Position numbers and translations under genes: made by a program. This document shows, in pieces, positions 23,111 through 34,850 of a stretch of DNA of 64,000 nt. Under the pieces are notes generated by a model. That model had not been told where the DNA came from. It ran no database searches and saw only the letters and a list, made by a program, of their open reading frames with translations. The stretch's first letter is position 1; every line of letters begins with the position of its first letter. Source of the DNA: Platanthera guangdongensis (Eukaryota > Streptophyta > Magnoliopsida > Asparagales > Orchidaceae); the NCBI GenBank assembly GCA_039583875.1, contig CM077162.1, forward strand, positions 168,845,220-168,909,219, given 5' to 3'.

Positions 23111-23380
23111 CTCACTTTTGTTTTGCAGAACGTTTTCAAAAGACATGCCTTCTTCGTTTTGCAAAAAGCAAATTCAGGTACACACTCGATGTGCCACCCG
23201 TACATATTTGCCCTAACTTTCCTCTTGCAGGAAAATAGACAGGAAGCACCAAGCTTGTAAGGAGAGTCTTCAGGTTCTGTCTCTCCTTGCTCCTCTCCTT
23301 CCGTTGGGGTGGATCACGATTTTCGTGGGTCTCCAACTTTTTCGAAGTTCTTTGCAGAACTTGAAAAAGTGCGGGGATTA

Positions 23381-25854
23381 TGTTAACCCAGAAATCGGCG
23401 ATCCTTCCTAAGGTGGACAGCTGGCTAATCGCGACCCTTAGATTCTCTCTCTTTGATCGCGATGAGCCTCAGCGTAGGCGGACAGTTTTCCCTATCCGCC
23501 TAGGTCTCCTAGCAATCGCATGCCCTACGGGACGGCAGGTTATTCCCATGGCTCACCCTCGCGGGACATGCGGTTGGGTTCGCTAATCGTGCAGTACTTT
23601 TCCTTGCAGGAGTCCGCCAACAGCATTGCCAGGAGCGGCCTCCTATTTCGCCCAAGGGGCGGTGGTCTCCAGCCGCCGTCCGTCGAGGACGCCCACCGGG
23701 GGCGACCTCCCTGTTGCCCGAGGGGCGGCGGCCTCCAGCCGCCGTCCGCCGAGGCCGCCCGCCCGGGGTGGCCTCTGCTCGCCTGCCGGGCGGACTCCCC
23801 CTGGAGTCCGCCCAGGCCGCCCGCAAGGAGGCGGCCCCAGCACCCTGCCGGGCGGACTCCCCCTGGAGTCCGCCCAGGCCGCCCGCGAGGGGGCGGCCGA
23901 GCGCTCCCCCTGGAGTCCGCCCAGGCCGCCCGCGAGGGGGCGGCCTAGCCCTGCCGGGCGGACTCCCCCTGGAGTCCGCCCAGGCCACCCGCTAGGGGGC
24001 GGCCCCGGCACCATGCCGGGCGGACTCCCCCTGGAGTCCGCCCAGGCCGCCCGCGAGGGGGCGGCCGAGCCCTACCGGGCGGACTCCCCCTGGAGTCCGC
24101 CCAGGCCGCCCGCTATGGGGCGGCCCCGGCACCCTGCCGGGCGGACTCCCCCTGGAGTCCGCCCAGGCCGCCCGCGAGGGGGCGGCCGAGCCCTGCCGGG
24201 CGGACTCCCCCTGGAGTCCGCCCAGGCCGCCCGCTAGGGGGCGGCCCCGGCACCCTGCCGGGCGGACTCCCCCTGGAGTCCGCCCAGGCCGCCCGCTAGG
24301 GGGCGGCCCCGGCACCCTGCCGGGCGGACTCCCCCTGGAGTCCGCCCAGGCCGCCCGCGAGGGGGCGGCCGAGCCCTGCCGGGCGGACTCCCCCTGGAGT
24401 CCGCCCAGGCCGCCCGCTAGGGGGCGGCCCCGGCACCCTGCCGGGCGGACTCCCCCTGAGGTCCGCCCAGGCCGCCCGCGAGGGGGCGGCCGAGCCCTGC
24501 CGGGCGGACTCCCCCTGGAGTCTGCCCAGGCCGCCCGCTAGGGGGCGGCCCCGGCACCCTGCCGGGCGGACTCCCCCTGGAGTCCGCCCAGGCCGCCCGC
24601 GAGGGGGCGGCCGAGCCCTGCCGGGCGGACTCCCCCTGGAGTCCGCCCAGGCCGCCCGCTAGGGGGCGGCCCCGGCACCCTGCCGGGCGGACTCCCCCTG
24701 GAGTCCGCCCAGGCCGCCCGCGAGGGGGCGGCCGAGCCCTGCCGGGCGGACTCCCCCTGGAGTCCGCCCAGGCCGCCCGCTAGGGGGCGGCCCCGGCGCC
24801 CTGCCGGGCGGACTCCACCCTGGAGTCCGCCCAGGCCGCCCGCTAGGGGGCGGCCTCCGGCCTGCCGGGCGGACTCCTCCCGGAGTCCGCCCAGGTCGCC
24901 CGCTAGGGGGCGAACTCCAGCTCTCTGCAGGTGGGTCCTTCCGATTGCTTCATCGCTCGATAGTGGCAGACGCAAAATCTCTGTCTGCGGAGTCCGCGCA
25001 GGTCGTCATGCTGATGTCACTGGGCCCCGCTTCTAGAAGAACTTCCCTGGGCCTATAAATAGCCCATGGTGCCTCTCATTCTGCACGGTTGGAGGATCCA
25101 GCAAGTCTTGCCAGCAGCCCCTGCGGACTCCGTTTTCCAGTCCGCGCAGTCCGTCATCACCTCCTCCAGCAAGCTCTGCGGACTCAGTTTCCTGTCCGCG
25201 CAGCTCTCCAGCAGCTCTTCAGCAGCTTGCCAGCAGACTCTGCAGACTCAGTTTCTCAGTCCTCCAGCTTGGCAGCAGACTCTTTTACTTAGTCTCTGGC
25301 AGCTTCTCCTCTGCTTTCTGGCACTTTCTTCTCTCTTAGCCGCCAGCTTCTCCTTGTACCCTTTAAGTGATTTTGTTGTAAAGGTGTACTTGTAAGCTTG
25401 TAATCTCTAGCTATTAATAAAAGGAAAGCCCGTCGCAGGAGTGACATTTAGGCCGCGGCAGGCGAAGTGTGTTGTTGCCGCTGCTAGCGGCCCCCTCTTC
25501 TTCTCCTCTCCTCAGCAAGCCTTGCTCCTCTGCTCAGCAAGTCTTGCTCCTCCGCTCAGCAAACTTCTTCTCAGCTCAGCTCTCCTCGGCGATCAACATG
25601 CAAGCACAACCGTCCCCTTAGCCGTCTGCTCGACAGCTCCTGGTCAACCTCCCTCTCCTCTCTTGATCAACCTGCTCTGTTGATCAAGCTTCTCTCCTCT
25701 ATTCCCGCAACTCTCTTTGACAAGCCATTTGTTCCACTCTCGAGTACTCAGAGGCTTCTTTCCTTCCCTCCTCTCCTCCACTCCTAGCTTGTGAGATCGA
25801 ACACCCCCTCCGTGTTAGCTGGCTGGTGCCCCGCGACGTTTCCGCGCATCAACA
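23381..25854 (+). repeat. 3' LTR of the TR-GAG element
   Basis: Same start, end, TATA box (25054) and array (about 23780-24910) as the 5' LTR. Differences are a few substitutions and an array change: one unit near 23900 is shortened to GCGCTCCCCC. Confidence 0.93.
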
Positions 25855-25859
25855 TCATG

Positions 25860-27642
25860 GAAGATCCCCAGTAAATATTATAGGGCTTTTAGATGAAAAA
25901 AATTTGGAGTACCTCCTATCATGTACATAATATAGCTTAGGCTGGTCTGCACATAGTAACACTGCAAAATGAGCTCAGGGAGTTGGATATTAGGCTATTG
26001 GTTGAGGTCAGGTACTAAGGAGTTCATCAATGGTAATAATGTTACAATAACAAGAGTAGGTGGTGCTCGGGTTCGACGTAAGGTCGTCTATCCCGCGGAG
26101 AGGAAGAGTCAAAACACACTAGGGTTAGATCCAGAGTAATATTAAAAAGGGATCGGTGATCGGGTATTAACCAATAATAGTAAGTACCTTGCGAAAGGGA
26201 GCTTTGCGCTTCAGCCCATCGTAGTTCCTAGTGCCTTCGATAGCCTTTTACGGGGAATACCTTGGGCAGTCCTGGGCTAACCTAAACCGTATGTAAAATC
26301 AATGTTTAGCAGCAACTAGTATAACTAGGGTTTCACATTCACACACCCCGGTAGCTCGGGAGGTTGGTTAGGCTAGCTTGATTAGACATCTGAATGGCAG
26401 GTTCGGAAGGTAGATATAACAGATGGGATAGTCCAGGGAGCTGGTGGCTCGGAAGGATTTGGATACAAAAATAAGGTGGTGGGTCTTCAGTATCGGACAG
26501 TCGTTCACACCGACATCATTACGTTGACTCGGCGGGTGTGGTTGACACTTAGCTAAAGAAAGTTTGGTGGATATGGCAAGCACTAGTACGTGGTGACTCT
26601 AGGTTGTGTCCTTCTATGGGTGTACATAAGGGCTAGGCCTGGTAGTGTGGATACCCGCCTCGGAGTGAGTGGCCACTACGGAGGTTCCTAGGAGTGGAGC
26701 TAGCAGCCCAAATGGGGGGAACTAAAGGTATGTGCGCATATAGTCGTGTGCGTGAGTTGCACTTGCATTAATCATGGCATAACATATCACTACACTCATA
26801 CTTGCATACACATGACACCCCAACATATAAATCGGTGTGTGACTTTTTATACGATAGTAGCCATGCAGAAGACGTCTTGACTTATAAGTTTGTATGGGCA
26901 TTCATATAAGTTAAGGTTACTTACTTCTTTGTATGTCTTTCTTACATGTGTTGCTTTACTCTACTTATTCACCTTACTGCTTACTATTATAAAACTGCTA
27001 GCTTGTACCTTCCATCCTTAGTTGTATATATATTATAATTAACTGCTAGAATAGTTCCATCATCACCTACTTTCTTTATTCTCCACCTTCATAGCTTCCC
27101 TTTCCTTCTCCCCGCTCATTGCCTAGGAGCCACGGGGGAGGGGTATGGGATGATAGGACTTAGTCTTTTTGACTAACAGTTTTCGAACCACAACATTCCA
27201 GGGACTCCGGATGGGAGACATGGAGCTGCAGCAGGGGATACAGCACCAGCGGAGTATGATGCACATGGAGGTGGGCCAGTCTAGCACAAGAGCACTGACT
27301 ACTGGCTCCGTGAGTGAGTAGTTTACTTAGCTTCCGTGAGAGTTTGTAGTGAGGATTGATGTACCGGGCGTGAGCCCGTTTATATTTCCTTGTACTATTT
27401 TATTATAGTACTTTTATTATATGTTGACTTGATGTGATTTCCTTTACATATATTACATGTGATTTTGGACTTAGTTTTATCCATACTATGTGTATACTTC
27501 TCTTACTCTTTGGTGATTGTAAAGGCCGATAGGATCGACATTATGTAGTGGTGACCTTCCCAAGAGTCGGTGTCATTACAAAATGACGGTTCTGGGCATA
27601 AGACCCCGGTGGTTTTAAAAGAAAAAAAAAGGAGGTCTTACA
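25860..27642 (+). repeat. LARD LTR2, right part
   Basis: Resumes after the TSD TCATG (25855-25859) and runs to the LTR end GGTCTTACA. It matches LTR1 from about 9440 onward. No genes. Confidence 0.9.
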
Positions 27643-29028
27643 AACTGGTATCAGAGCGAAACATCGATCCAAGAGAAGAAGTTCGCAAAACCCTGGGTCA
27701 CCCCCGCTCGAGCTTAGTTTGAGGACATACTAAGCAGTGGAAGCAATGGTGTGCCCATAAGGGGAATCATATGTAAAGTCCACCTTTTCATTAATTCCAC
27801 TTGTTTTTCAGCTAATAATTGGAATTCTTCTTTGTAGCCTGCAGAAAACCCTGCCCCCAGCAGGGAGCACCCCCGGCTGCGAAGATCACATCTTATAATT
27901 CTATAGTCAATGAGTTAGACTCAACCCACCAGGAGACATGACTAACGATGATAACTTATAGTATGCCCTAGTCTAAAATAGACCTTGGGTATGAACTTGG
28001 TTAAGATAAGGAGATATCTAAAGAGAATAAAGGAGGAGTATAACACGAGAATGGCTACCTAAGCCACAAACTCAGGTGGCCCTATGGTCCCTATCAAGGA
28101 TTACTCAAACCGGTAGGACTGCTTTAAGGAGAATTGAGACCAATAATCCATTAGCAGAATGGTAAAAGACAAATAGTCTCAACCCTCATACCAGTAACAA
28201 GATTACCTAGAGACAACCACTGCGACAAACACCGAGGTTCAGATAGGATTTCAAGTTCAGAAGCGACTCGGTTGGGATTGGGAACATTTTGACCCGGATA
28301 AGGTTGTTATAAATGTGACTCGGAGGGTTTAAAGTATGGAGTATATCAACAAGTTTCAGGTTGGAACCCCAAGTCGAAGACTGATGCCCTAGGGACTGTG
28401 CACCCAGCTAGGACGGATACAACATGGTAATATCGAAGATACTTAGCCCAAGGGAGGTAGGGGCTTATCTTTTGTTTATTGGGGGCGTGTGTTTTGTTTA
28501 TTGGGCAATTTAGTTATTGTCTTGGGTTTCCCTTAGACCTCATCTAGAAAACTTTGCGTCCTGAAAATAGTGAAATTGATGTAAACCGTATTCGGTGCTA
28601 CTCGGGCGTATTCGCAGGGATAAGAATCTGACTAAGAAGTGGAGATTGTATGGAGCCATTGTCTACCCACACAAACAAGAAATCTAATCACCGGAAGTAT
28701 GGTGTATCTCGGAACATGTGTCCTCCCGCAGTGAAGGAAGACGTCATGGATTTTGTGATGCACTGTGAGGTTTGTCGGCTATTGAAGGCTAAGTGCAAGA
28801 GTCTTTGGGAACTATTAGAGCCACTGCCCGAGTTAGAGTGGAAGTTTTAGGATATAATTAGGGATTTTTCATACACAGGATCTGATGTCGCAGAGGTACC
28901 AGGATCTCTCTGGGTAAAGTATACATTCAACTTTCTATGGGATGTTACATCCAGTTACTCTCAGTAGAAACCCCGCAGGCCTAACCTGAATTTCGGGGGC
29001 AAAATTTTTATTTTTATTTATTGGGATT
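27643..29028 (+). other. LARD internal region 2 (1386 bp), with internal deletion
   Basis: Begins with a perfect Met-tRNA primer site TGGTATCAGAGC at 27646-27657. It follows internal 1 until CATACACAGGAT (about 28881) and then jumps to CTGATGTCGCAGAGG, the equivalent of 13302. About 809 bp, including the integrase core and C-terminus, are missing. It ends in the same AATTTCGGGGGCAAAATTT tail. Confidence 0.88.
28650..28850 (+). pseudogene. pol: integrase metal-binding domain remnant, internal 2
   Basis: A 66-codon open stretch with the gypsy integrase zinc-binding signature: KSNHRKYGVSRNMCPPAVK, DVMDFVMHCEVCRLLKAKC, LWELLEPLPELEWKF. The C-x2-C pair is kept here, unlike in internal 1. The rest of the integrase was removed by the deletion immediately downstream. 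Confidence 0.82.
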
Positions 29029-32000
29029 TGTAACATCTCATTTCCAACTAGACTCCTAAGAGTGGTTTTTGTCATGACTAGGTCATGACAAAACCCTAGG
29101 AAGCCCAAAGGTCCAAATGAACATGGGCTAAGGTGAAAATCACCTTATCCTGCCTATAGCACAGCCTCACCACCAGACTTAGGGTTTGACGTTAGGGTTT
29201 CAACTTGACTTCATGACCCCACCACAACACCCCTAAATCACTTGGGTGGTCCATAGGGTCACTAAGGATCCATTGAGGGCAATCAAGGTGGTCAAGTTGA
29301 CCTAGGTCCACCCTAACCCCAAATGGGTCAAACTGGCAAACTCAGGGTCAATTGACCTTCCCTTAGCTAAGTGAACACCACACATGCTTCCCTAACCCTA
29401 AAGTGAGGTCAATGTGTCACCAAATACCCATTGGGGTCAACCCAAGAAGCTAAGTTGACCCATGTTAACCTTAGTCCTAAAAAGGTCATGGTGCCCTAAC
29501 AAAGGGCAATTATCCTCTAACATGCCCAAATGATCGTACCTAGACCTCTCCAAGCCCTAAGGGAGTCCAATGGGTCACCAAAGACACATTGGGGGTCAAC
29601 CAAAGAGGCTAAGTTGACCCAAGTCAACCTTAGCCCTAAAAAGGTCAAAGTGCCCTAACTAAGGGACAAGTGGCCTTCAAGGTGCCCAACCAACCCTACC
29701 CAAACCTTCCTAGACCTTAGGGGAGGCCAATAGGTAACCAAGGACCCATTGGCATCAACTCAAATGGCCATGTTGACCAAGGTCAACTCTACTCTAGTGT
29801 TAGGTCAAATTAGCCCAAATGGGCTAACCAAAGCTCAAACCCATTTCCCCACTTGGGCTAACCTCATTTTTATTAATTATTTGGGTTAGTGGGTGCCAAT
29901 AGGCTAGAGGATAGATCAAATTCAGCCTTGATGTGCAGGATAGAGAAAGCTCCATTTTCCCCTTTAATGAAGGAGAGAGAAAAGGGGAATAAAGACCATC
30001 CATGGCATAGGGAGGCCAAGGGCCACCCTTTATTGCTGAATTAAACTCCTATGGGAAAGAGGAGGAGTTTCCAGCCATTTCCAGGAAAGATTGAGCCCAG
30101 GTTCACCCCTTACCTCCATGGCCGAAATTTTCCATTCATGGCTATTAATGGCCATTGATGTTACACCCTTGCTCTCCCCCATTTGATGGTTTTAAAAGCT
30201 TCCTTAGGACTAGAGGAGTCATTTCCACATCTTCCCTGAAGATTTCGAGGCATTTGGTAGTGCTGTTGCAGAACACCTGAAGCTCCAAAATCCGGCCATG
30301 GCGCACCACCACCAAATCCGTCGGCAAGCACGGTTGAAGGTCCACCTCTACTCCTCTCTTCGTGGGCTAGATCTTTAGATATTTTGGGAGAGAAATCACT
30401 CTCAATTGAGCCCGATTGGGAGATAGAATTTTCGGAATTTTCATGGATTTTTCACCTTTTGGGTTCGCCGGAAACCACCCCTCCGGCAGCCGTGCCGCCG
30501 CTCGGCAATAGCCCCCACCTCAACGGAGGTGGTGGCGGTGGTGGCCGGCCAGGGAGGTGGTCGGGTGGCCGGAAACAAGCTTGGAAACAGGATATAGGTT
30601 CGGGAAATCCCAGCCCTTGGTTGTAGGTGGAAGATGACCAAGATATGTTGGATTTGCTTTAAGATCCGTGCTGGGTCTGATTTTATAAATTCCTGTTTTA
30701 TTAATATCTGTCCCATTACTGGGCTGTTATTAAATTAAATATGACAAATACCTAGGTGCTGTTTCAGAGAAAATGTTCAACATGACAATTGTAGCTCTAT
30801 GGGTCTAATTTATTTTAAATTTATTTCATCCAATTTGGGTAAGTGATTTGACCACATCACTCGTTTTGGTGGGTTCTATACCTATGGCTAGTCAGAGACT
30901 TAAATGTGTGCCCCCACTTCACCATATCTCCAACTGTTTTGAAATTTGGACAGGGAGTCATTCTAGCCTATACCTAGGTCATTACCAAAATTGGGAATTT
31001 TTGGAGACACTGTTTCTATAGTTTTTGAAATTATTTAATAATCATAGGGTAATTTAATTAGGGGTCCTAATTACCTCCAAACCCACACAAAATTTGGTGG
31101 GTGGTCCTTGAGGTCATCATAAGGCTTTGTATAAATTTTCATCCCTTTTGGTGTTTATTTGGTTTGGAAATAAGAATATCCTAGCCTTGCCCTAAAAGGG
31201 GTAATTATGTCAAAAGTGCGCCTTGTGGGCTTGAGTAGCCAAACCATCTCAACAGAGGTTGAAATTTGTGCCACTGATTTGACATGACATTTAACACCCT
31301 CATATGGATTATGGGGTGGATTAGGGTTGATTTGCCCATGAACCCTAGTTCTAACCCCAAGGTTGAACTTTGGGTCTTGTGAAGGACATAGGGGGTTATA
31401 TTCTTGGATGGACTTGGGGATTAGTCCATGAGATCTTAGTGTGGTGAAATGAACTTGGAAGGGATATGGTGGTACTTAGACACATGCACCCCACATAAAC
31501 CACTTAGTAAGCATTTATGACTTTAAACACTAAAAATTATCTTATGGGTCAAATGACCTTGAATCTTGATGATATTTTGGTATGGTTTATTTCATAGTAT
31601 TATTAACCTCTGGTATTTATCTTATGGTGTTTAGAGATCAGTAGATCAACCTTGTAGTAGTAACTTCCATACTGCCCTTTTGATGTTAATGATGAAAATA
31701 TGATGTATATGTGGTAGAATGGTTTGAAGTTCTGTAATAGATAATCAAATGACATTAGGTTGCACGAGTAGTTTATTTGGAGTGGTTGAAGCTTTATTTG
31801 TAGTACCTCCTTTATAAAGTAAATTAGTGCATCTTACTTGGATAAATAAGAAATAAATACCATAGCTTGCTGGAAAATTATGATACTTAGTCAAGGAACA
31901 TATTAGGTCATATAGAAGCATGCAAAAATTGTTAAATGTTGTTTAATTGAGGTTTCAAGGGTGTGTCTTCATAAAGTGTCATATGATGGTTTTCTTTAGG

Positions 32001-34175
32001 ATAATCTTTTACCTAGTTTTCTGACTTGTGAATTTCATGAAACTTAGGAAGTGAAGTTTTATGATCATAATGTAGCTCTGGTAATTTTGGGGATTTGTTG
32101 AACTAATATTTTTGGTACTTCCTTCAATACCCCTATTTTATGAATTATTTTGGAATAAATATTTAGATGGTAAATGTTTTATGAAAGTTTATGATATTTG
32201 GTATTAACTGATATCTTGTTATCCTACAGTGTTTATAATTATTGAATGGTCATACCCTGAGTAAATCTAGTACCTCATGTTCAAATCACCCATGAATTAA
32301 TTTTGGGACAATTTAATTAAATGTCAAATTTAATTAGAAAATCATGAATTTCTGGATTTGGACTAAATATATCATGGTAGATCCCCAGTAAATATTATTG
32401 GGCTTTTGGATGAAAAAAATTTGGAGTACATCCTATCATGTACATCATAAAGCTTAGGATGGTCTGCACATAGTAAAAGTGCAAAATGAACTCCGGGAGT
32501 TGGATATTAGTCTATTGGTTGAGTTCAGGTACTAAGGAGTTCATCATTGGGAATAATGTTGGGATAAGTAGAGTAGGTGGTGCTCGAGTTCGACGAAAGA
32601 TCGTCTTTCCCGTGGAGAGAAAGAGTCAAAACACACTAGGGTTAGATCCAGAGTAATATTAAAAAGGAATTGGGGATCGGGTATTAACCAATAATAGTAA
32701 GTGACTTGCAAAAGGGAGCTTTGGGCTTCAGCCCATCGTAGTTCCTAGTGCCCTCGAGAGCCCTTCACGGGGAATACCTTTGGCAGTCCTGGGCTAACCT
32801 AAACCGTAAGTAAAATCAATGTTTAACAGTAACTAGTATAACTAGTGTTTCACATTCACACACCCGGTAGCTCGGGAGGTTGGTTGGGCAAGCTTGATTA
32901 GACATCCGAACGCTAGGTTCGGAAGGTAGATAAAACGGATGGGATAGTCCGGGGAGCCTATGGCTCGGAAGGAATTGGATATATAAATAAGGTGGTGGAT
33001 CTTCGGTATCGACGGTCGTTCACACTAACATCAATACGTTGACTCGGCAGGTGTGGTTGACACTTAGCCAAAGAAAGTATGGTGGATATGGCCAGCACTA
33101 GTACGTGGTGACTCTAGGTTGTGTTCTTCTAGAGGCGTATATAAGGGCTAGGTCTGGTAGTGTGGATACCCGCCTAGGAGTGGGGGGCCCGACCCACTAT
33201 CTCCGTTTTCCACTACGAAGGTTCCTGTGAGTGAAGCTAGCTACCCAAATGGGGGGAACTAAAGGTTTGTGCGCATAGAATCGTGTGTGTGATTTGCACT
33301 TGCATGAATCATGGCATAACATTTCACTACACTCATACTTGCATACAACCGACACCCTAACGTATAAATCGGTATGGGACTTTTTATACGATGGGAGCTT
33401 TGTAGAAGACCCCTTAACTTATAAGTTTGTATTGGCATTCATATAAGTTAAGGTTACTTACTTCTTTGTATGTCTTTCTTACCTGTGTTTCTTTACTCTA
33501 TTTGTTCACCTTATTGCATACTATTATAGAACTGCTAGCTTGTACCTTCCATCCTTAGCTGTACATATAATATAATTAACTGCTAGAATTGTTCCACCGT
33601 CACCTGCTTTGTTTTTTCTCCACCTTCATAGCTTCCCTTTCCTCCTCCCTGCTCGGTGCCTAGGAGCCAATGGGGAGGGGTAGGGAATGATAGGACTTAG
33701 TCTTTTTGACTAACGATTTTCGGTCCACAACATTCCAGGGACTCCGGATGGGAGACAGGGAGCTGCAACAGGGGATACATTGCCAGCGGAGGACGATGCA
33801 CATGGAGGTGGACAAGTCTAGCACAGGAGCACCGGCTACTGGCTGCATAAGTGATTAGTTTATTTAGATTCTGCGAGAGTTTGTAGTGAGGATTGATGTA
33901 CCGGGCTTGAGCCCGTTTATATTTCCTTGTACTATTTTATTTCAGTACGTTTATTATATGTGGACTTGATGTGATTTCCTTTACATATATTACATGTGAT
34001 TGTGGATTTAGTTTTATCCATACTATGTGTATACTTCTCTTTCTCTTTGGTGATCGTCTAGGCCGGCAGGATCGGTATTCTGTAGTGGCGACCTTCCCGA
34101 GAGTCAGTGTCATCACAAAATGGCGGTTCTGGGCATAATACCTCGCTAGTTTTAAAAGAAAAAAGTGGTCATACA
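29029..34175 (+). repeat. LARD LTR3 (5147 bp)
   Basis: Starts TGTAACATCTC, ends TGGTCATACA, followed by the TSD CAGCA. Content and order as in LTR1, including the 158-bp repeats and the GTATAAATCGG site (about 33361). No genes. Confidence 0.92.
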
Positions 34176-34180
34176 CAGCA

Positions 34181-34850
34181 GCAACCCACCGTGAGGTATG
34201 AGGAAGTTCAGCATGGAGGAGGAGAGGATAGATGTGAAGATCGGGTGGACGTGGGAACCCGAGGAGGGATCGGGGTGATCCATGGGGGTGTGGGGATCAA
34301 AGCTACCCATAAGGGGAGCTTCCAAACCATGTATCATAGGAGCATCACCTTGACCTCCCAGAACCCCCCCCCCCCCCCCCCCCCCCCCGCACAGGAGGAG
34401 AAAATCACTTTCTCGGTAAAGAACATGCCTGAATACGAAGACCCATTCTGTGATGCCTTGGTGATCCAGACGATGGTAGAAAATTTCACAGTCTCCAGGA
34501 TTCTGGTTGACAACGGGAGCTTCGTGAATATAATCTTCAAGAAAGCCTTTGACAAAATAAAGGTGGAAGCTCGGAGGGTTCTAGCCTCGGATGTGCCATT
34601 GTTCCGGTTGTCGTGGGAGCGGAAGAAGGTTGAAGGGGGGTAGGGTTGCATGTGACGTTGGTGGGGTATCGTGGAACTGTCGGTCCGACATCGTGGACAT
34701 TCCGAGCAGCTATAACGTAATCTTTGTGCCGCCTCTTATTAAATCCTTTCGATGTGTCCCCTCCTCGATTCATCGGTGTCTAAAGTTCTGCAGTGGAGGA
34801 GTGCAGGTCAGAATCAAGGGGGATCTGAAGGTGGCGAGGTAGTGCCACGT
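34181..34850 (+). pseudogene. pol: Tat protease region
   Basis: The coding sequence resumes at the right TSD. A Gly-rich stretch leads to a run of 25 Cs (34364-34388, read as proline). The aspartic protease follows: VIQTMVENFTVSRILVDNGS with the catalytic triplet as DNG (usual DNGSS), then FVNIIFKKAFDKI. After a stop at 34641 the frame shifts to PSSYNVIFVPPLIKSF and SIHRCLKFCSGG, the second half of the domain. It would cleave the polyprotein; the frameshift makes it inactive. Confidence 0.82.

Larger units (their letters stand above)
20921..23380 (+). other. TR-GAG non-coding internal region
   Basis: About 2.5 kb after gag with no protein I recognise. It contains a CT microsatellite (21121-21146), a 152-bp tandem repeat (21671-22122), an AT-rich segment, an 87-bp tandem repeat (22541-23110) and a final purine-rich GAAAAAGTGCGGGGATTA acting as polypurine tract just before the 3' LTR. 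Confidence 0.8.
16800..25854 (+). mobile_element. TR-GAG non-autonomous gypsy element (9055 bp)
   Basis: Bounded by TSD TCATG at 16795-16799 and 25855-25859. LTRs at 16800-19284 (2485 bp) and 23381-25854 (2474 bp) look nearly identical outside the GC-rich array, suggesting a recent insertion. The internal 4.1 kb holds one intact gag and no protease, RT, RNase H or integrase. This is the structure called terminal-repeat retrotransposon with GAG domain. It must borrow pol, probably from a Tat-type element, whose gag is of the same type. Orientation is set by gag, the TATA box and the purine tract before 23381. Confidence 0.92.
6102..34175 (+). mobile_element. tandem LARD-like Tekay/Del derivative (three LTRs, two internal regions)
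   Basis: Order: LTR1 6102-11255, internal 1 11256-13450, LTR2 13451-16799 plus 25860-27642 (split by a TR-GAG element), internal 2 27643-29028, LTR3 29029-34175. The LTRs are 5154, 5132 and 5147 bp without the insertion. The outer ends are flanked by one TSD (CAGCA), so the whole block behaves as one insertion. Very long LTRs with a short internal region and only scraps of pol fit a large retrotransposon derivative. The surviving scraps (integrase metal-binding and C-terminal parts, EFRGRNF end) point to a Tekay/Del-type chromovirus ancestor. Confidence 0.88.

Noticed and set aside
34364..34388. The run of 25 Cs as a functional structure
   Set aside because: It encodes a proline run in a dead gene and the length is prone to sequencing error. 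The hairpin-associated C tracts in LTRs are different because they recur with a stem.
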